Below are positions 1-9,573 of a stretch of 64,000 nucleotides of DNA, piece after piece; position 1 is the stretch's first letter; each line of letters opens with the position of its first letter. The notes under the pieces were generated by a model. It was given only the letters and a program-made list of their open reading frames with translations. It did no database searches and was not told where the DNA came from. The translations under genes were made by a program, and so were the position numbers. Where the stretch lies: contig OW204009.1 in assembly GCA_934047225.1 (NCBI GenBank), forward strand, positions 15,690,501 through 15,754,500, in the 5' to 3' direction. This DNA comes from Ypsolopha sequella (taxonomy: Eukaryota > Arthropoda > Insecta > Lepidoptera > Ypsolophidae).

Positions 1-506
1 ACTAGGCAGAATTTGTTGTAGCACTAAAGCCTGGCCCCACTCATGAACTCCCTGGCAAGCTGCGCGTAAAATATGCTGACAAAGGGCCGCTTCTGTTGGT
101 GGTAAATTTTCAATTTGCCGATCTGCTTTTGTAAAAAGATATTTACGGCAATGATTGATAGTCGTGCAGGGACAGGGACTTGATCTGAAAAAGTTCATGT
201 AATATGACTTTTTGCTACGATGAATTTAACGATGTTTTAGTTAGTACTCAGTGATTGGCTAGCATACCTATCATACATGGCTATGACAAACTTTTGTAGC
301 ACAATCTCTGCCTCATTTATATTGCCATCTTTAAGATCCTTAAACCCTTTAGTGGCAAAAGAGAATAAATTCCATGCTTCAAAAGCACTTTTCTTTCCCC
401 TGCCGTTAAAAGACGATACTGTATCGCATCCACTAAGTTCGTGGAACACAGGCAAGACCTCCGCTCTTTCAGGACCTTTAAACAAAATAAATTGTTTTAT
501 GCACAC
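1..506 (-). pseudogene. Remnant of a repeat-associated protein (GCDTVSSF / WGQAL type)
   Basis: On the minus strand an 89-codon stretch (506-237) carries LSGCDTVSSFNGRGKK followed by AFEAW. A second stretch in a different frame (about 111 down to the window edge) carries PPTEAAL and GVHEWGQAL. These motifs occur together in an uncharacterised, high-copy protein family that I recall from invertebrate genomes, so this looks like one coding unit broken by a stop or frameshift between them. The left end runs off the window. A copy of the last part lies in opposite orientation at 6025-6290. The function is unknown to me; it could be a mobile-element protein or a multiplied host gene. Confidence 0.5.
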
Positions 507-637
507 TCACGCTATTAAACTGATTATTTATATATTATAACTTCTTGACTATTAAAAGAAACGCTCATACCTAGAGCTGATTCAATCTAGAGGCATGCCA
601 AGAAATTGTGGTTTTTCCCCGTTACCACATGAACCCA

Positions 638-848
638 TAATAGCGGCGTTTTACCTGAAATAAAACGCATATTAAAATACTTACCTAACTAGAAGCTTTA
701 TATTGAGAGAGCGTTTCCGTTTCCCGTTGAATTTACATGAATTTTCGTACTTTAGTTGCCACGTTTTCCGGTCCAGTGGCGCCACCTGGCGGGGCGCGCC
801 TTTTTGTAGTCTTGGTAAAATAGGCGGTGCCATCTTGGATTCATTGGC
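638..848. repeat. DIRS 3' inverted terminal repeat plus end extension
   Basis: Positions 688-848 are the reverse complement of 5703-5863, with no mismatch found over 161 bp by eye. Positions 638-687 form an outer extension unique to this end, and its complement appears in the internal complementary region. The repeat contains a GC-rich stretch with the palindrome GGCGCGCC-like core. Confidence 0.9.
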
Positions 849-877
849 TCAATTTCACCAGGCAGAGATTAAAGTGA

Positions 878-974
878 AAGCTTCTAGTTAGGTAAGTATT
901 TTAATATGCGTTTTATTTCAGGTAAAACGCCGCTATTAAACTACTTGACCGTCACTAGAAGCTTTATATTGAGA
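878..974. repeat. DIRS internal complementary region (ICR)
   Basis: The left half (878 to about 937) is complementary to the outer left end (638-696). The right half (about 935-974) is complementary to the outer right end (about 5844-5881). The two halves meet at CTATTAAAC, so the two ends share the bases TTA/TAA there. In DIRS elements this region is thought to template joining of the two ends into a circle before integration by the recombinase. Confidence 0.88.
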
Positions 975-1242
975 CCTGTTTGTTATCGCCTGGTGTCGCC
1001 ACTAGCTATGAAAAATGAAAGATTTTTATTTAAACGCCAATGTGATTATAATTTATGGAGACATGTGTAAACATAAAAGAATAAGAATGCATGTTTAGAG
1101 TGAATCAATATAATTCAAATACGGGTATTTGCTTTTACAAAATTACACATTTAATACGTATAATCGAAATCAAGTTATGATAATCTTAAGTTACAAATTT
1201 TTCCATAATTCAATGGCAAAATAAATAGTACTTCTAATAATG

Positions 1243-4029
1243 CTAATTAACTGGACGAAACAATTGTAAAACACTTTGAGAATCATCATTAACTGGCATT
1301 ATTTCACGCCTGTAAAAACGTTGGAATGTGTTAGCCGATCGCCAATTTCCTCGGGCTAATATTTCTTCAATAGACTGACAGTTTAGCCAACTTTTTGAGG
1401 CTACAGCTGACCGGACGCTTCCGGGAGTCCCAGTGATCCCAGCACCTTGGAATAATGTTTTTATCCAGCCTGATATTACAGTTCGTGAAGCAGGCTTAGC
1501 TAAACCTCGAACAGTGATAAATAGTTCATTTGATTTTGAAGACTCACGTCTATCATTTAATAAAGAAATAGTTCTTTCTATCCAGAATAAAGGATCAAGG
1601 TTTCGACTGTCTTTATTTTTAAGAAATTTTAAACCGGATTGTCTATAATTAGCACTATCCGTTTTTGAACCAAATCGAGGCCAAAATGTTATATCACTGT
1701 CTGATTTTATACAGTGATTTGAATCAACTGTAAGTAAAGTTAAATCATGTATGCGCCGACCAGAACAAAGCAGTATCAACATTGCAGTATGACGACTTAC
1801 TTGAAATGTGTTATTTAGGTCGATTGAATAGGAGGCTAAAAATGAAGTTAATTTATTAACGTCCCAAATTTGTGATTTGAAAGTTTTTGGATTTTTAAGT
1901 GATATTGATTTGAGGATATGTTTCACAAGAACATGAGAACTCAGGTGACTGGAACGTTCTGCATTACACAAAGTAGAAACAACGGACTTGTGTAAAAGTA
2001 TTGTGTTATAAGATAAGTTTTCTTTTAAATATAAGTCAGCTAAGAACTGTGCTAACTGTGAACCTGTAGGATTCAATGGGTCTATATTCTTAGTACCAGC
2101 CCACAAGAACCAACGCTTCCAAGCTACATCGTAAGTCTTTAAGGTAGAAGTACGCCAGGAATGTCTCAGCAATGATAGTTGTTCTGTGTTCCATGTTTCT
2201 GTCGACTCAGCCCACCCCCACATCTCCAAACCTCGAGAATGATATTCTCTACCTTTGGAGGGGGAAGTCCCGTTGATGTGTCTACTAGATGTTTCTGTAG
2301 GTTGCTCAGAGTCAACGGTGCTGCAAGCGACCGGGCTTTGAGGTCTGCTCGCCAAAATACCTTTTTCCATCGCGGAACCACTAATAAAAATATCCCTGTC
2401 GACTGGTTTAGGTGATTCAGGACTTTGGGGACTAGAAACGGTGGTGGAAACACCCACGCTAATGGGTAATTCCATGGAACACTGAATGCGTCGTGAAATA
2501 GGGCTTGAGAATCTCTCAGGTCTCGAGATACATAATTGTACACTACGTGAGCTGTCTGAGAGGCAAACAGATCTATCATTGGGGTTCCCCACTTCGCAAA
2601 TACCATTTTCACACAGGCTGGTAGAAGGTGCCATTCTGGAGGATGGCGATTGCGTGACAAGTGATCCGCATGATTGTTGTAGATCCCTGGGATATGGTGA
2701 ATGCTGAAGTGTATTTGATAGTGGTCTAATAGATTTAATATTTGATATGTTATTTCTAACAGAGGTAATGATTTCGTCCCTCCTTCCTTTCGTAGATGAG
2801 CGACTACGGTCATGTTGTCGCATTGTATCAAGATCGAACTGTGACTTAGTAACTGAACGTGACTCTGAAGTGCACGCAGTATGGCCAGCATCTCCTTCTG
2901 ATTGCAGTGGAGACGTTGTTCTTCCCTCGACCAGGTGCCTGAGAGTGCCAGGTCGTTCAATTGTGCCCCCCAGGCTTGGTCTGATGCATCCGTTACCAGG
3001 AAGTTGACGGGAAGAGGGTAATGTAGAGGTGTTGACATATGACAATTTAGAACCCACCAACTGAGTTCGTTGATGACACCTTGTGGCAGAGGGTAAACTT
3101 TTGATGATAGGTCTGGTAGTGAATTCATGAACAGTATCAATTGTCTGTGATTTAGCCGCCCTCGCGGTACAACAAAACTTGCAAAATTTAGAAGACCTAC
3201 TATACTTTGCAGCTGTTTCACAGTGACATGTCTTCGCTCTAACACCTGATTTATTTTTTCGACGATGATGATTACTTTTTCCTGGGGTAAGGTTTTCAGA
3301 TTGTCCCAGGGATTCCACAATATTCCCAGATAAACCAAGCTTTTCTGAGGGGATAGAACTGATTTTTTGAAATTTATCTGCCAACCCAAGTACTGCAATG
3401 TGCGAATTGCAATTTTGACATGATCGCAAAGAGTCTGGGCATTTTGATGAACTAACAAGTAGTCGTCCAGGAAAACTACGATTCTTATATTCCATCGTTC
3501 TCGTAATATTTGTGCTACCCAGTTTGTGAGAATTGAGAAAGTTTTTGGTGCCGTGCTCAGACCGAAAGGTAGGCAGGTCATTTCTAACAATTCCCGATCG
3601 TACACAAGGCGTAGAAAGCGCCTGTGTGACTTGCAAATTTTCAGATGAAAATAAGCTTGGGATAAATCGATCTTGCACATCCAATCGTGAGATTGGAGAA
3701 AGTCTGGGATGCGGTACATGTTTATTAAGTGAAAGGGTTCGGTCACAATATACTCGTTTAGAGCTTTTAGGTTGAATATTGGCCGGGATGACCCGTCTGT
3801 CTTCGGTACCAGAAATAGTGGAGAAATGAAGCTTGGTGATGGTTGAGCTATTCTTACAATGCCCTGCGTTTTCATTTTGTGTATGATTGCAGACATTTCT
3901 TCTGAGACAGGAGTTTGAAAACGATTGTATATTACATTTGGGTAAACAAGGGGTGGTTTTTTGAAGAATGGTATGCGGTAACCCTGAATTAGCTTTAATA
4001 AAATTGCTGGTGCTTCCATTTTCATCCAT
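1243..4029 (-). CDS. DIRS tyrosine recombinase ORF (domain in the last 310 codons)
   Basis: The open frame is 928 codons, but only about the last 310 (roughly 2190 down to 1243) read as the phage-integrase-like tyrosine recombinase that integrates DIRS circles. Visible motifs are an N-terminal SAM-like segment (SLLRHSWRTSTLKTYDVAW), the first catalytic arginine in LLCSGRRIHDL, GSVRSAVASKSW in the HxxR position with Gly in place of His, RGNWRSANTF, and the tyrosine in FQRFYRREI. The upstream 600 codons overlap the RT/RNase H ORF in another frame and look like an out-of-frame reading. The true start is unclear; a start near 2200 or expression by frameshift is likely. Overlap of these two ORFs is usual in DIRS elements. 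Confidence 0.85.
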   Translation of the reverse strand: MDENGSTSNFIKANSGLPHTILQKTTPCLPKCNIQSFSNSCLRRNVCNHTQNENAGHCKNSSTITKLHFSTISGTEDRRVIPANIQPKSSKRVYCDRTLSLNKHVPHPRLSPISRLDVQDRFIPSLFSSENLQVTQALSTPCVRSGIVRNDLPTFRSEHGTKNFLNSHKLGSTNITRTMEYKNRSFPGRLLVSSSKCPDSLRSCQNCNSHIAVLGLADKFQKISSIPSEKLGLSGNIVESLGQSENLTPGKSNHHRRKNKSGVRAKTCHCETAAKYSRSSKFCKFCCTARAAKSQTIDTVHEFTTRPIIKSLPSATRCHQRTQLVGSKLSYVNTSTLPSSRQLPGNGCIRPSLGGTIERPGTLRHLVEGRTTSPLQSEGDAGHTACTSESRSVTKSQFDLDTMRQHDRSRSSTKGRRDEIITSVRNNISNIKSIRPLSNTLQHSPYPRDLQQSCGSLVTQSPSSRMAPSTSLCENGICEVGNPNDRSVCLSDSSRSVQLCISRPERFSSPISRRIQCSMELPISVGVSTTVSSPQSPESPKPVDRDIFISGSAMEKGILASRPQSPVACSTVDSEQPTETSSRHINGTSPSKGREYHSRGLEMWGWAESTETWNTEQLSLLRHSWRTSTLKTYDVAWKRWFLWAGTKNIDPLNPTGSQLAQFLADLYLKENLSYNTILLHKSVVSTLCNAERSSHLSSHVLVKHILKSISLKNPKTFKSQIWDVNKLTSFLASYSIDLNNTFQVSRHTAMLILLCSGRRIHDLTLLTVDSNHCIKSDSDITFWPRFGSKTDSANYRQSGLKFLKNKDSRNLDPLFWIERTISLLNDRRESSKSNELFITVRGLAKPASRTVISGWIKTLFQGAGITGTPGSVRSAVASKSWLNCQSIEEILARGNWRSANTFQRFYRREIMPVNDDSQSVLQLFRPVN

Positions 4030-4331
4030 TGTGAGTGAAAATGCACTAACTGACCTGCTTGGAACCGTATGTCAATGTTTATATCTTTTTTGGTTTCCCC
4101 TGGAACCTCTAGAAGGATTTGTGTGTCCTCCTCGGTTATTTCCTCGATCGGGCCGCGAGCCTCGATTGTGAAATGTACCTCTCCCATTGAAGTGACGATG
4201 ACCCAACTGCACATTTGAGGTCTGACCTCTGGAAGCATAGTTTGTATGTTGCCATCCACCCCGCGAGGGTGGGTTACTGCAGGCATGCATTTGCACTGAA
4301 CCCATATCATGATAGCCATATTGAGGTCCAC
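2166..4331 (-). CDS. DIRS reverse transcriptase / RNase H
   Basis: This 721-codon ORF copies the element RNA into DNA. RT motifs appear in order: LFLVPKTDGSSRPIFNLK, KIDLSQAYFHL (motif A aspartate), CLPFGLSTAPKTF, and the catalytic VVFLDDYLLVH. An RNase H domain follows with VTDASDQAWGAQL, NQKEMLAIL, IQCDNMTVV and HIPGIYNNHADHLSR. The C-terminal segment with MIDLFASQTA resembles the tail region of other DIRS pols. The frame is open throughout. The first 85 or so codons overlap the end of the gag-like ORF in another frame, so the real start may lie nearer LVHFHSQWMKM. No catalytic residue appears lost. Confidence 0.92.
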   Translation of the reverse strand: MDLNMAIMIWVQCKCMPAVTHPRGVDGNIQTMLPEVRPQMCSWVIVTSMGEVHFTIEARGPIEEITEEDTQILLEVPGETKKDINIDIRFQAGQLVHFHSQWMKMEAPAILLKLIQGYRIPFFKKPPLVYPNVIYNRFQTPVSEEMSAIIHKMKTQGIVRIAQPSPSFISPLFLVPKTDGSSRPIFNLKALNEYIVTEPFHLINMYRIPDFLQSHDWMCKIDLSQAYFHLKICKSHRRFLRLVYDRELLEMTCLPFGLSTAPKTFSILTNWVAQILRERWNIRIVVFLDDYLLVHQNAQTLCDHVKIAIRTLQYLGWQINFKKSVLSPQKSLVYLGILWNPWDNLKTLPQEKVIIIVEKINQVLERRHVTVKQLQSIVGLLNFASFVVPRGRLNHRQLILFMNSLPDLSSKVYPLPQGVINELSWWVLNCHMSTPLHYPLPVNFLVTDASDQAWGAQLNDLALSGTWSREEQRLHCNQKEMLAILRALQSHVQLLSHSSILIQCDNMTVVAHLRKEGGTKSLPLLEITYQILNLLDHYQIHFSIHHIPGIYNNHADHLSRNRHPPEWHLLPACVKMVFAKWGTPMIDLFASQTAHVVYNYVSRDLRDSQALFHDAFSVPWNYPLAWVFPPPFLVPKVLNHLNQSTGIFLLVVPRWKKVFWRADLKARSLAAPLTLSNLQKHLVDTSTGLPPPKVENIILEVWRCGGGLSRQKHGTQNNYHC

Positions 4332-5412
4332 GCGATGGAACTGGTGGTTTTGGTGCGCCTTGCCCCCGCGAGGAGTGGCTATTTGTTGATCGAGATCGAG
4401 CTTGTGTTAAGGAATCGTTTTTCGAGGGCCAAAAGGCTTTGCGAACCCCACCGGCTTTCTCGAGGGTAGCAGTAAAAGGGACAGAATCAAAAATGTACAC
4501 TGTCGAGGGGGGTATTCTATTCAAGGATGCTTTTACTAAGGGATCTTTAACTTGGCTTGTAATTGATTCCCTACGCATTTCGATACTTTCGGCTCTATGA
4601 CCGCAGACCAATTGTAATAGATCCGTCGAGATCTTATGAAAATCGCCCTTTAGGAATAACTCCTCAAGTTTTTCGCTCAAACCATCAAAATTATTATCTG
4701 AATTCTTAGCCCAACAAAGAAGATCGCGAATCCCTTCTTGCAATGATTCTTTTTGTTTCAGCACACAGTACGTTATTGCTGCATAAGCTTTGTCAGCATA
4801 TGCCAGATGACGTGAGGTATCATACATTTTTACCTCCTCGTTTGTTTCCAAGTCTATGAAACCGGGAGTGTGGTTATATAATTTCTGGGTATCCGCGTAT
4901 CTTACTTCTGACCAAGATGTGCTACCTAAGCGCTGAACATCCTGCAGCATTTTCATAAAGTTATTGGGGGTTTTAGGAACAGATGGTTCCTTTAACTTTG
5001 TTTCAATGTCAAATGTAAATTCTGGACTTGCATTCTGACATTCATAGGCAGGTTCGACATCGTGAGTAAGATTGTGTTGTTCGTACAACTCTCCACTAAC
5101 CCCAGAGCAAAGCGACACACTGTCATGGCAAGTAGTGTCATTGTTGGAGATACCAATGTGTTTGCGTAACTCCCCCATTTCTTTAAACAACTTGTCCATC
5201 ATGTGGTTAGAATAACGGGCTCGCTTGTTTTTCTTATGGCGGTGACGACGGGACCGCTTTCGTTTAGAATCAGAATCCGACGAGCTTGAGGAGCTCGTCG
5301 AATTACTGCCACTGCTGCTACTGCTATGGTTTCGTTTGCGAGACCGTCTATTTGGAGGATTGGCTGCGGCCGGCGGCGGCCCACCAGCCGGATCGATCTC
5401 TTGATTATCCAT
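4072..5412 (-). CDS. DIRS gag-like ORF1
   Basis: The protein is 446 residues and presumably binds the element RNA. The first 65 residues are Ser-rich and then Lys/Arg-rich (RKRSRRHRHKKNKRAR). A mixed, probably helical central part follows, including the segment LGSTSWSEVRYADTQKLY. The last 100 residues are rich in Arg, Gly and Asn with repeated SRG and RGG-like steps. No zinc knuckle is present, as is common in DIRS gag. The start codon is the first ATG of the frame, 290 bp inside the 5' terminal repeat. The frame is intact and its end overlaps the RT ORF by about 260 bp. Confidence 0.85.
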   Translation of the reverse strand: MDNQEIDPAGGPPPAAANPPNRRSRKRNHSSSSSGSNSTSSSSSSDSDSKRKRSRRHRHKKNKRARYSNHMMDKLFKEMGELRKHIGISNNDTTCHDSVSLCSGVSGELYEQHNLTHDVEPAYECQNASPEFTFDIETKLKEPSVPKTPNNFMKMLQDVQRLGSTSWSEVRYADTQKLYNHTPGFIDLETNEEVKMYDTSRHLAYADKAYAAITYCVLKQKESLQEGIRDLLCWAKNSDNNFDGLSEKLEELFLKGDFHKISTDLLQLVCGHRAESIEMRRESITSQVKDPLVKASLNRIPPSTVYIFDSVPFTATLEKAGGVRKAFWPSKNDSLTQARSRSTNSHSSRGQGAPKPPVPSRGPQYGYHDMGSVQMHACSNPPSRGGWQHTNYASRGQTSNVQLGHRHFNGRGTFHNRGSRPDRGNNRGGHTNPSRGSRGNQKRYKH

Positions 5413-5702
5413 AACTCAAAACAAAATATCGTTGTTTACTACCGCTATGATTTAACTTTACAACTAATCTTATCGTGGCATTAACTGTGCAAATATAATC
5501 ACTGCAAATCAATGCACTAAAAAATAACTGGCTTTAAAATTTTAATAACACTCGAGTAACCCGAACGGAAAACCCGTTAATATAAGCTACTAAAATGTAA
5601 TACTCACAGTTTTATTTTACTTGAGAACACAAATTTTTATGTAAAAAGGGGGACGCAGACCACGCAGTGCTGCGGACACCTTGCTTCCACGGGAAACTTT
5701 AC
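5413..5702. other. DIRS 5' leader
   Basis: AT-rich, non-coding sequence between the 5' terminal repeat and the gag-like ORF. I see no ORF or clear regulatory motif. Confidence 0.5.
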
Positions 5703-5881
5703 GCCAATGAATCCAAGATGGCACCGCCTATTTTACCAAGACTACAAAAAGGCGCGCCCCGCCAGGTGGCGCCACTGGACCGGAAAACGTGGCAACTAAA
5801 GTACGAAAATTCATGTAAATTCAACGGGAAACGGAAACGCTCTCTCAATATAAAGCTTCTAGTGACGGTCAAGTAGTTTAA
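5703..5881. repeat. DIRS 5' inverted terminal repeat plus end extension
   Basis: Positions 5703-5863 mirror 688-848 exactly. Positions 5864-5881 are the short unique outer extension that is complementary to the right half of the internal complementary region. Confidence 0.9.
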
Positions 5882-6024
5882 TACCTCTAATCTTGGCAAT
5901 TTCAGTACACATGCCAGAGCGATAACTACCACATCGGTGTTTGCTGTGCATTAACTTCGTATGACCCTGGTCTACTGTATCCGCCAAGTGAACCATCATT
6001 CGCGTGTCAGACGCTTCAAGTTAA

Positions 6025-6290
6025 ATGGCTCAAATTTTGGCAGTTCACGAGCAACATTGGAAAGAACAGATTACCCTTCGCTACATAAATTTCTTTATTG
6101 ATGGGCAAGTCCATCGGGTGATATTTGGACGACAGGAGTCCAAACAGCTCTTCTTTATTCGTGTCATCCTGGAGAAAATATTACTCGCAGTTTGCCAGGG
6201 AGTTCATGAGTGGGGCCAGGCTTTAGTGCTGCAACAAATTCTGCCTAGTCCACCCGATTGGGGCTGGAAGCAGAAAAATAGCCAATAGAT
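6025..6290 (+). pseudogene. Second, inverted copy of the WGQAL-type remnant
   Basis: The sequence at about 6185-6250 is nearly the reverse complement of bases 1-66. In the plus direction it reads GVHEWGQALVLQQILPS and continues to PDWGW, the expected end of that family. Codons before it do not give a recognisable protein. The DIRS element therefore sits between two inverted fragments of the same family. The fragment is truncated and not expected to be functional. Confidence 0.5.
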
Positions 6291-8120
6291 ACCCCACTGG
6301 TCTGACAACCCAGCTGCGGACAGCATTTGCCTCGAGATAACAAGGTGTCAATGTAAAGTAGGATGCAAAAAAGATGCAACTGTGCTAAAATAAATTTAAC
6401 CCCCACTTCATTCTGGACTCATCTGGGTCGAGAATCCCCTCAAATACCAAAAGTCTAGCTAAATCAACGTACAGTGTGCAGCCACCGTGCCTCGAGTATC
6501 TACGTTTCATCAACCCCTTTTTCTAACCCAAACAACTGCAATATTATATTTTACACACACACCCACACACTTTACTATGGTATCCAATAATTACATAATC
6601 ATTTATCTAATTAAAAATATAACGTCGCGCGCAACTTACGAAGCTATGAAAGTGTTATTCGTTTAACGTCTTACGGAATGTCGAATCAAAAGTGGTTTTA
6701 CATTGTGATTTAGTCATTAATGTGTTTCGTTTTCCCTTGGATTTTCAATGGCAATAATAGCCTTGAACTATAGCTGAGTTCCAGAATACAGCTAAGTCGT
6801 ATCATTTAACAAATACCTAGTACATTAGTTTTTCTTGAAAACTTTATTTTCCTTTGTTGAATTATGATATACATTGTTTTGAGCATAGCCGTTTTGTAAC
6901 ATAACGTAGTGTCCTAATCTACTAGACGATCACACAAATAAATCACGGCCAATGATTTAATTTGTAATTAATAAATCGATGTACTCCTCAAGTATGTCAT
7001 AATAACGTAGGAGACGTAGAGATGTATATATGCATTACTATAACTTCATTCTACGGGTGGTACTGTGATGTGCACACCGTGTACTCGGGATCTCGTAGGG
7101 ATTTTGTTTAGTTACACCACTTTGTATTTTTAGTTTATCTTCTTTTATATTTTCTTTTCATTTGATGCACCCTAATTATCAAGTATACATTAAGGGAGGG
7201 GAGCTCTAAATCTGGTAGAGCACTCGCTTGTTGTATTTCTTCAAAAACTCTAGAAGGAATATTTATAGATGGAGAACCACGTCCGCACTAATCGGACACT
7301 CTACTAAGGAATCTTCTTTATGGAGAGCCACCTTCACATCGATGGGACTCTCTAAGGAATCTTCATGGAATCTTGCTCGTGTTTCGTCTGAAAGATCTTT
7401 TATATTCGATCTGTATTTATTTTTTGGAAAACACGAAAAAATTCCGTCAATGCGACGTATGTCGATCCATAAAGGTTATCGATTGCCAACTAAACACGAA
7501 CAAATAGTCCTTTAACCTACCTATAAAACCTAGCCTTACCTAAACCTAACATATTGCCTAGCTATATGTTACAGTACCGCTTCCAGCGGTCATCTTTTAA
7601 TTATTAAATAAATACATACTAAGTACTGTAAGTACATATGACTGTACATAACACATATGTATATACATCTATAAGCAGGATATTTATTTATCTTACAGAA
7701 GATAGGACTAGTCCAGAACCTATTTGTTAAAGATTGGTACTCGTGACCAGGAACACAATTGTCTTCTTACAGCAGTACTTACTTACTTCACACCTAGAAC
7801 TATTTGTTATAGCTGGTAGAAGCTGCAAAAAATGAAAATGATAATTAAATAGTTAATACTCTTTTAGAACCATAGAAAAGCATTTTTACGTGTTTATAGT
7901 TTTTATTGATTATTATTGACTATATATAAAGCTACAAAACGGTAACTGACTCACTGACTCATTGACATGGTAGTTTAGTTGGAAGGAGTCGTTTGGGGTG
8001 GTAGTGATGTATGTATGGAATGTTGGGTGTCTAATACTGAGTGGGGAAAAACCTCGACATTTGACATGGGTTTTTGACATTTTAGTGAGGCGGGTCGTTG
8101 TATGGGATTTTGTATGGGAG
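6291..8120. other. AT-rich spacer, no gene seen
   Basis: No coding region is supported. A short piece at about 7199-7230 resembles a tRNA D-arm (GGTAGAGCACTCGC), but the anticodon stem does not pair, so it is at most a relic of a tRNA-derived repeat. A 95-codon ORF at 7228-7515 has no recognisable motif. Confidence 0.4.
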
Positions 8121-9000
8121 TTTTGCGAGTGAGTAGGCGAGCCCGAAGGGCGAGCCTACGAACGAGCACGAACGAGCACGCGAGCGCGAAGCGCGAGCGG
8201 GCGAAGTTCGTAGTGATGTACCTGGGCGCTAGGGATGGGAAAAATTGACATTTTTGACATTTTTAACAGAAAGTTCGCCTGAACAAGCCCGCGAGCGCGA
8301 AGCGCGAGCGGGCGCAGTTCCTAGGGATGTCCCCGGTCACTAGGGATGGGAATTTTTTTTTTTTCTAAAATTTGTTACAAAAAAAATTTGTTTTGGCCAT
8401 ATCTTCGGAACGGAAGGTGGTACATCCCTAGGGGTCGGACCATAGGGTGACAAAAAAGTTTTTTTTTTTTTTCAAATGTCAAAACTTTAACGGCCCGTAT
8501 CTTCGAGACGGCTTGAGTTAGACCCATGTTGATGGGTGTCTAAGAAAAGGTCTCGCCGAGATCTAGCCCCCCCCGGTGTCAAAACTTTAATGGCCCGTAT
8601 CTCCCAAACGGCTGGAGCTAGACCCATGTTCATGGTACTCTAAGAAAAGGGCTCGGCGAGCTCTAGCTGAAAATGAAAAAAAAAAAAGTCGAAAAAAAAA
8701 ATTTTTTTTTGCTAAAACTTTGATCGGCCATATCTCCCGAACCGTAAGTCCTAGCGAGTTGCGGTTTCGACTTTAGTGATTGGTTTGCCAAGCGCTACCC
8801 GACCGCATAAAAAAATTTGACATTTGACAGCTTTTGACATTTTTTTGACATGTCCAAAAAAGTGCTCCGATTCTCTTGAAACTCGGTATCCAGGAGCAAG
8901 TGGAGTCGCTGATTACGAATCCACTGTCAAATTTGACACTTTTTGACAACCGACAGGTATTTTGACACTTTTTCGAAAAAAAAATGGATTGAACATTTTT
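8121..9000. repeat. Repeat block with GAA-triloop palindromes and TATCTCC motifs
   Basis: The block holds three short palindromes with a GAA centre: GCCCGAAGGGC at 8141, and GCGCGAAGCGC at 8184 and 8295. It also has runs of TTTTGACATTTTT and several degenerate copies of a GGCC[A/G]TATCT[C/T]C segment (about 8396, 8503, 8592, 8728). The palindrome-bearing stretch is itself duplicated with a period of about 110 bp. It looks like the flank of the larger repeat that follows. No coding function is supported. Confidence 0.6.
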
Positions 9001-9573
9001 TCGGATCTAATGGCGAGGCCGAAGGCCGAGCCTTCAAGTGTCTTTCTAGCGAGGCCGAAAAACGAGCATGTGAGGACGGAGAACGCGCCAGCGAGGCCGA
9101 AGGCCGAGCTGGCAGCGTTCGGAGTCCGAACATGCGCGTTTTTCGGCCGAGCACGATACCGCGGCTACCAGAGTCATATCTGATGTCATTCTAGGGAGGC
9201 CGAAGGCCGACCCCGGAGGACGATTCCTACGAGGCCGGAGGCGAAGCCGGAGGCCTCGTAGGAATCGTCCGGAGGCCAAACAGTACCAAGCGGCGAGGCC
9301 GGAGGCCGAGCCTGTGAGGCCGAAGGCCGAACCGAGTATAAGCGAGGCCGATGAACGAACATACGAGGCTGAAGGCCGAGTATGTGAGTTCATGAGGCCG
9401 AGTTCACATTACCCCGGGGGCATTACAATACTGTTTCACTTGGACATATCTCCCAAACCTTTGAGATTGGGCTTAGCGGGATTCGACTACGTTGAATTGG
9501 TTCAAGCACATTTCGACAGTTGACAGTTTGGACACTTGACAGATGTCAGAGGAAACATTTCGCGTAAAGGATC
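9001..9573. repeat. GC-rich palindrome repeat, unit 1
   Basis: This is the first of two tandem units offset by 564 bp. It carries at least six copies of GGCCGAAGGCC or GGCCGGAGGCC, all inverted repeats around a GAA or GGA triplet. A longer near-palindrome at about 9219-9272 has GGCGAAGCC near its centre. The unit ends in an AT-richer part containing TATCTCCCAAAC. The apparent EAEGRA-type ORFs on both strands are by-products of the repeat. Confidence 0.75.

Larger units (their letters stand above)
638..5881 (-). mobile_element. Complete DIRS-type tyrosine-recombinase retrotransposon
   Basis: This element of about 5.24 kb has every structural hallmark of the DIRS order: inverted terminal repeats (688-848 and 5703-5863), unique end extensions (638-687 and 5864-5881), and an internal complementary region (878-974) whose two halves are complementary to the two outer ends. 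It has three ORFs on the minus strand, for a gag-like protein, RT/RNase H and a tyrosine recombinase. Both ends abut TAA (638-640 and 5879-5881), and the two end sequences overlap by this trinucleotide in the internal complementary region, as expected for a circular junction. No long target duplication is seen, which is normal for DIRS. All ORFs are open and the 161-bp repeats read as identical, so the insertion is probably recent and possibly autonomous. Confidence 0.93.

Noticed and set aside
7199..7235. tRNA-Ala-like stretch (GGTAGAGCACTCGC)
   Set aside because: The D-arm resembles a tRNA, but the anticodon stem and T-arm are absent.
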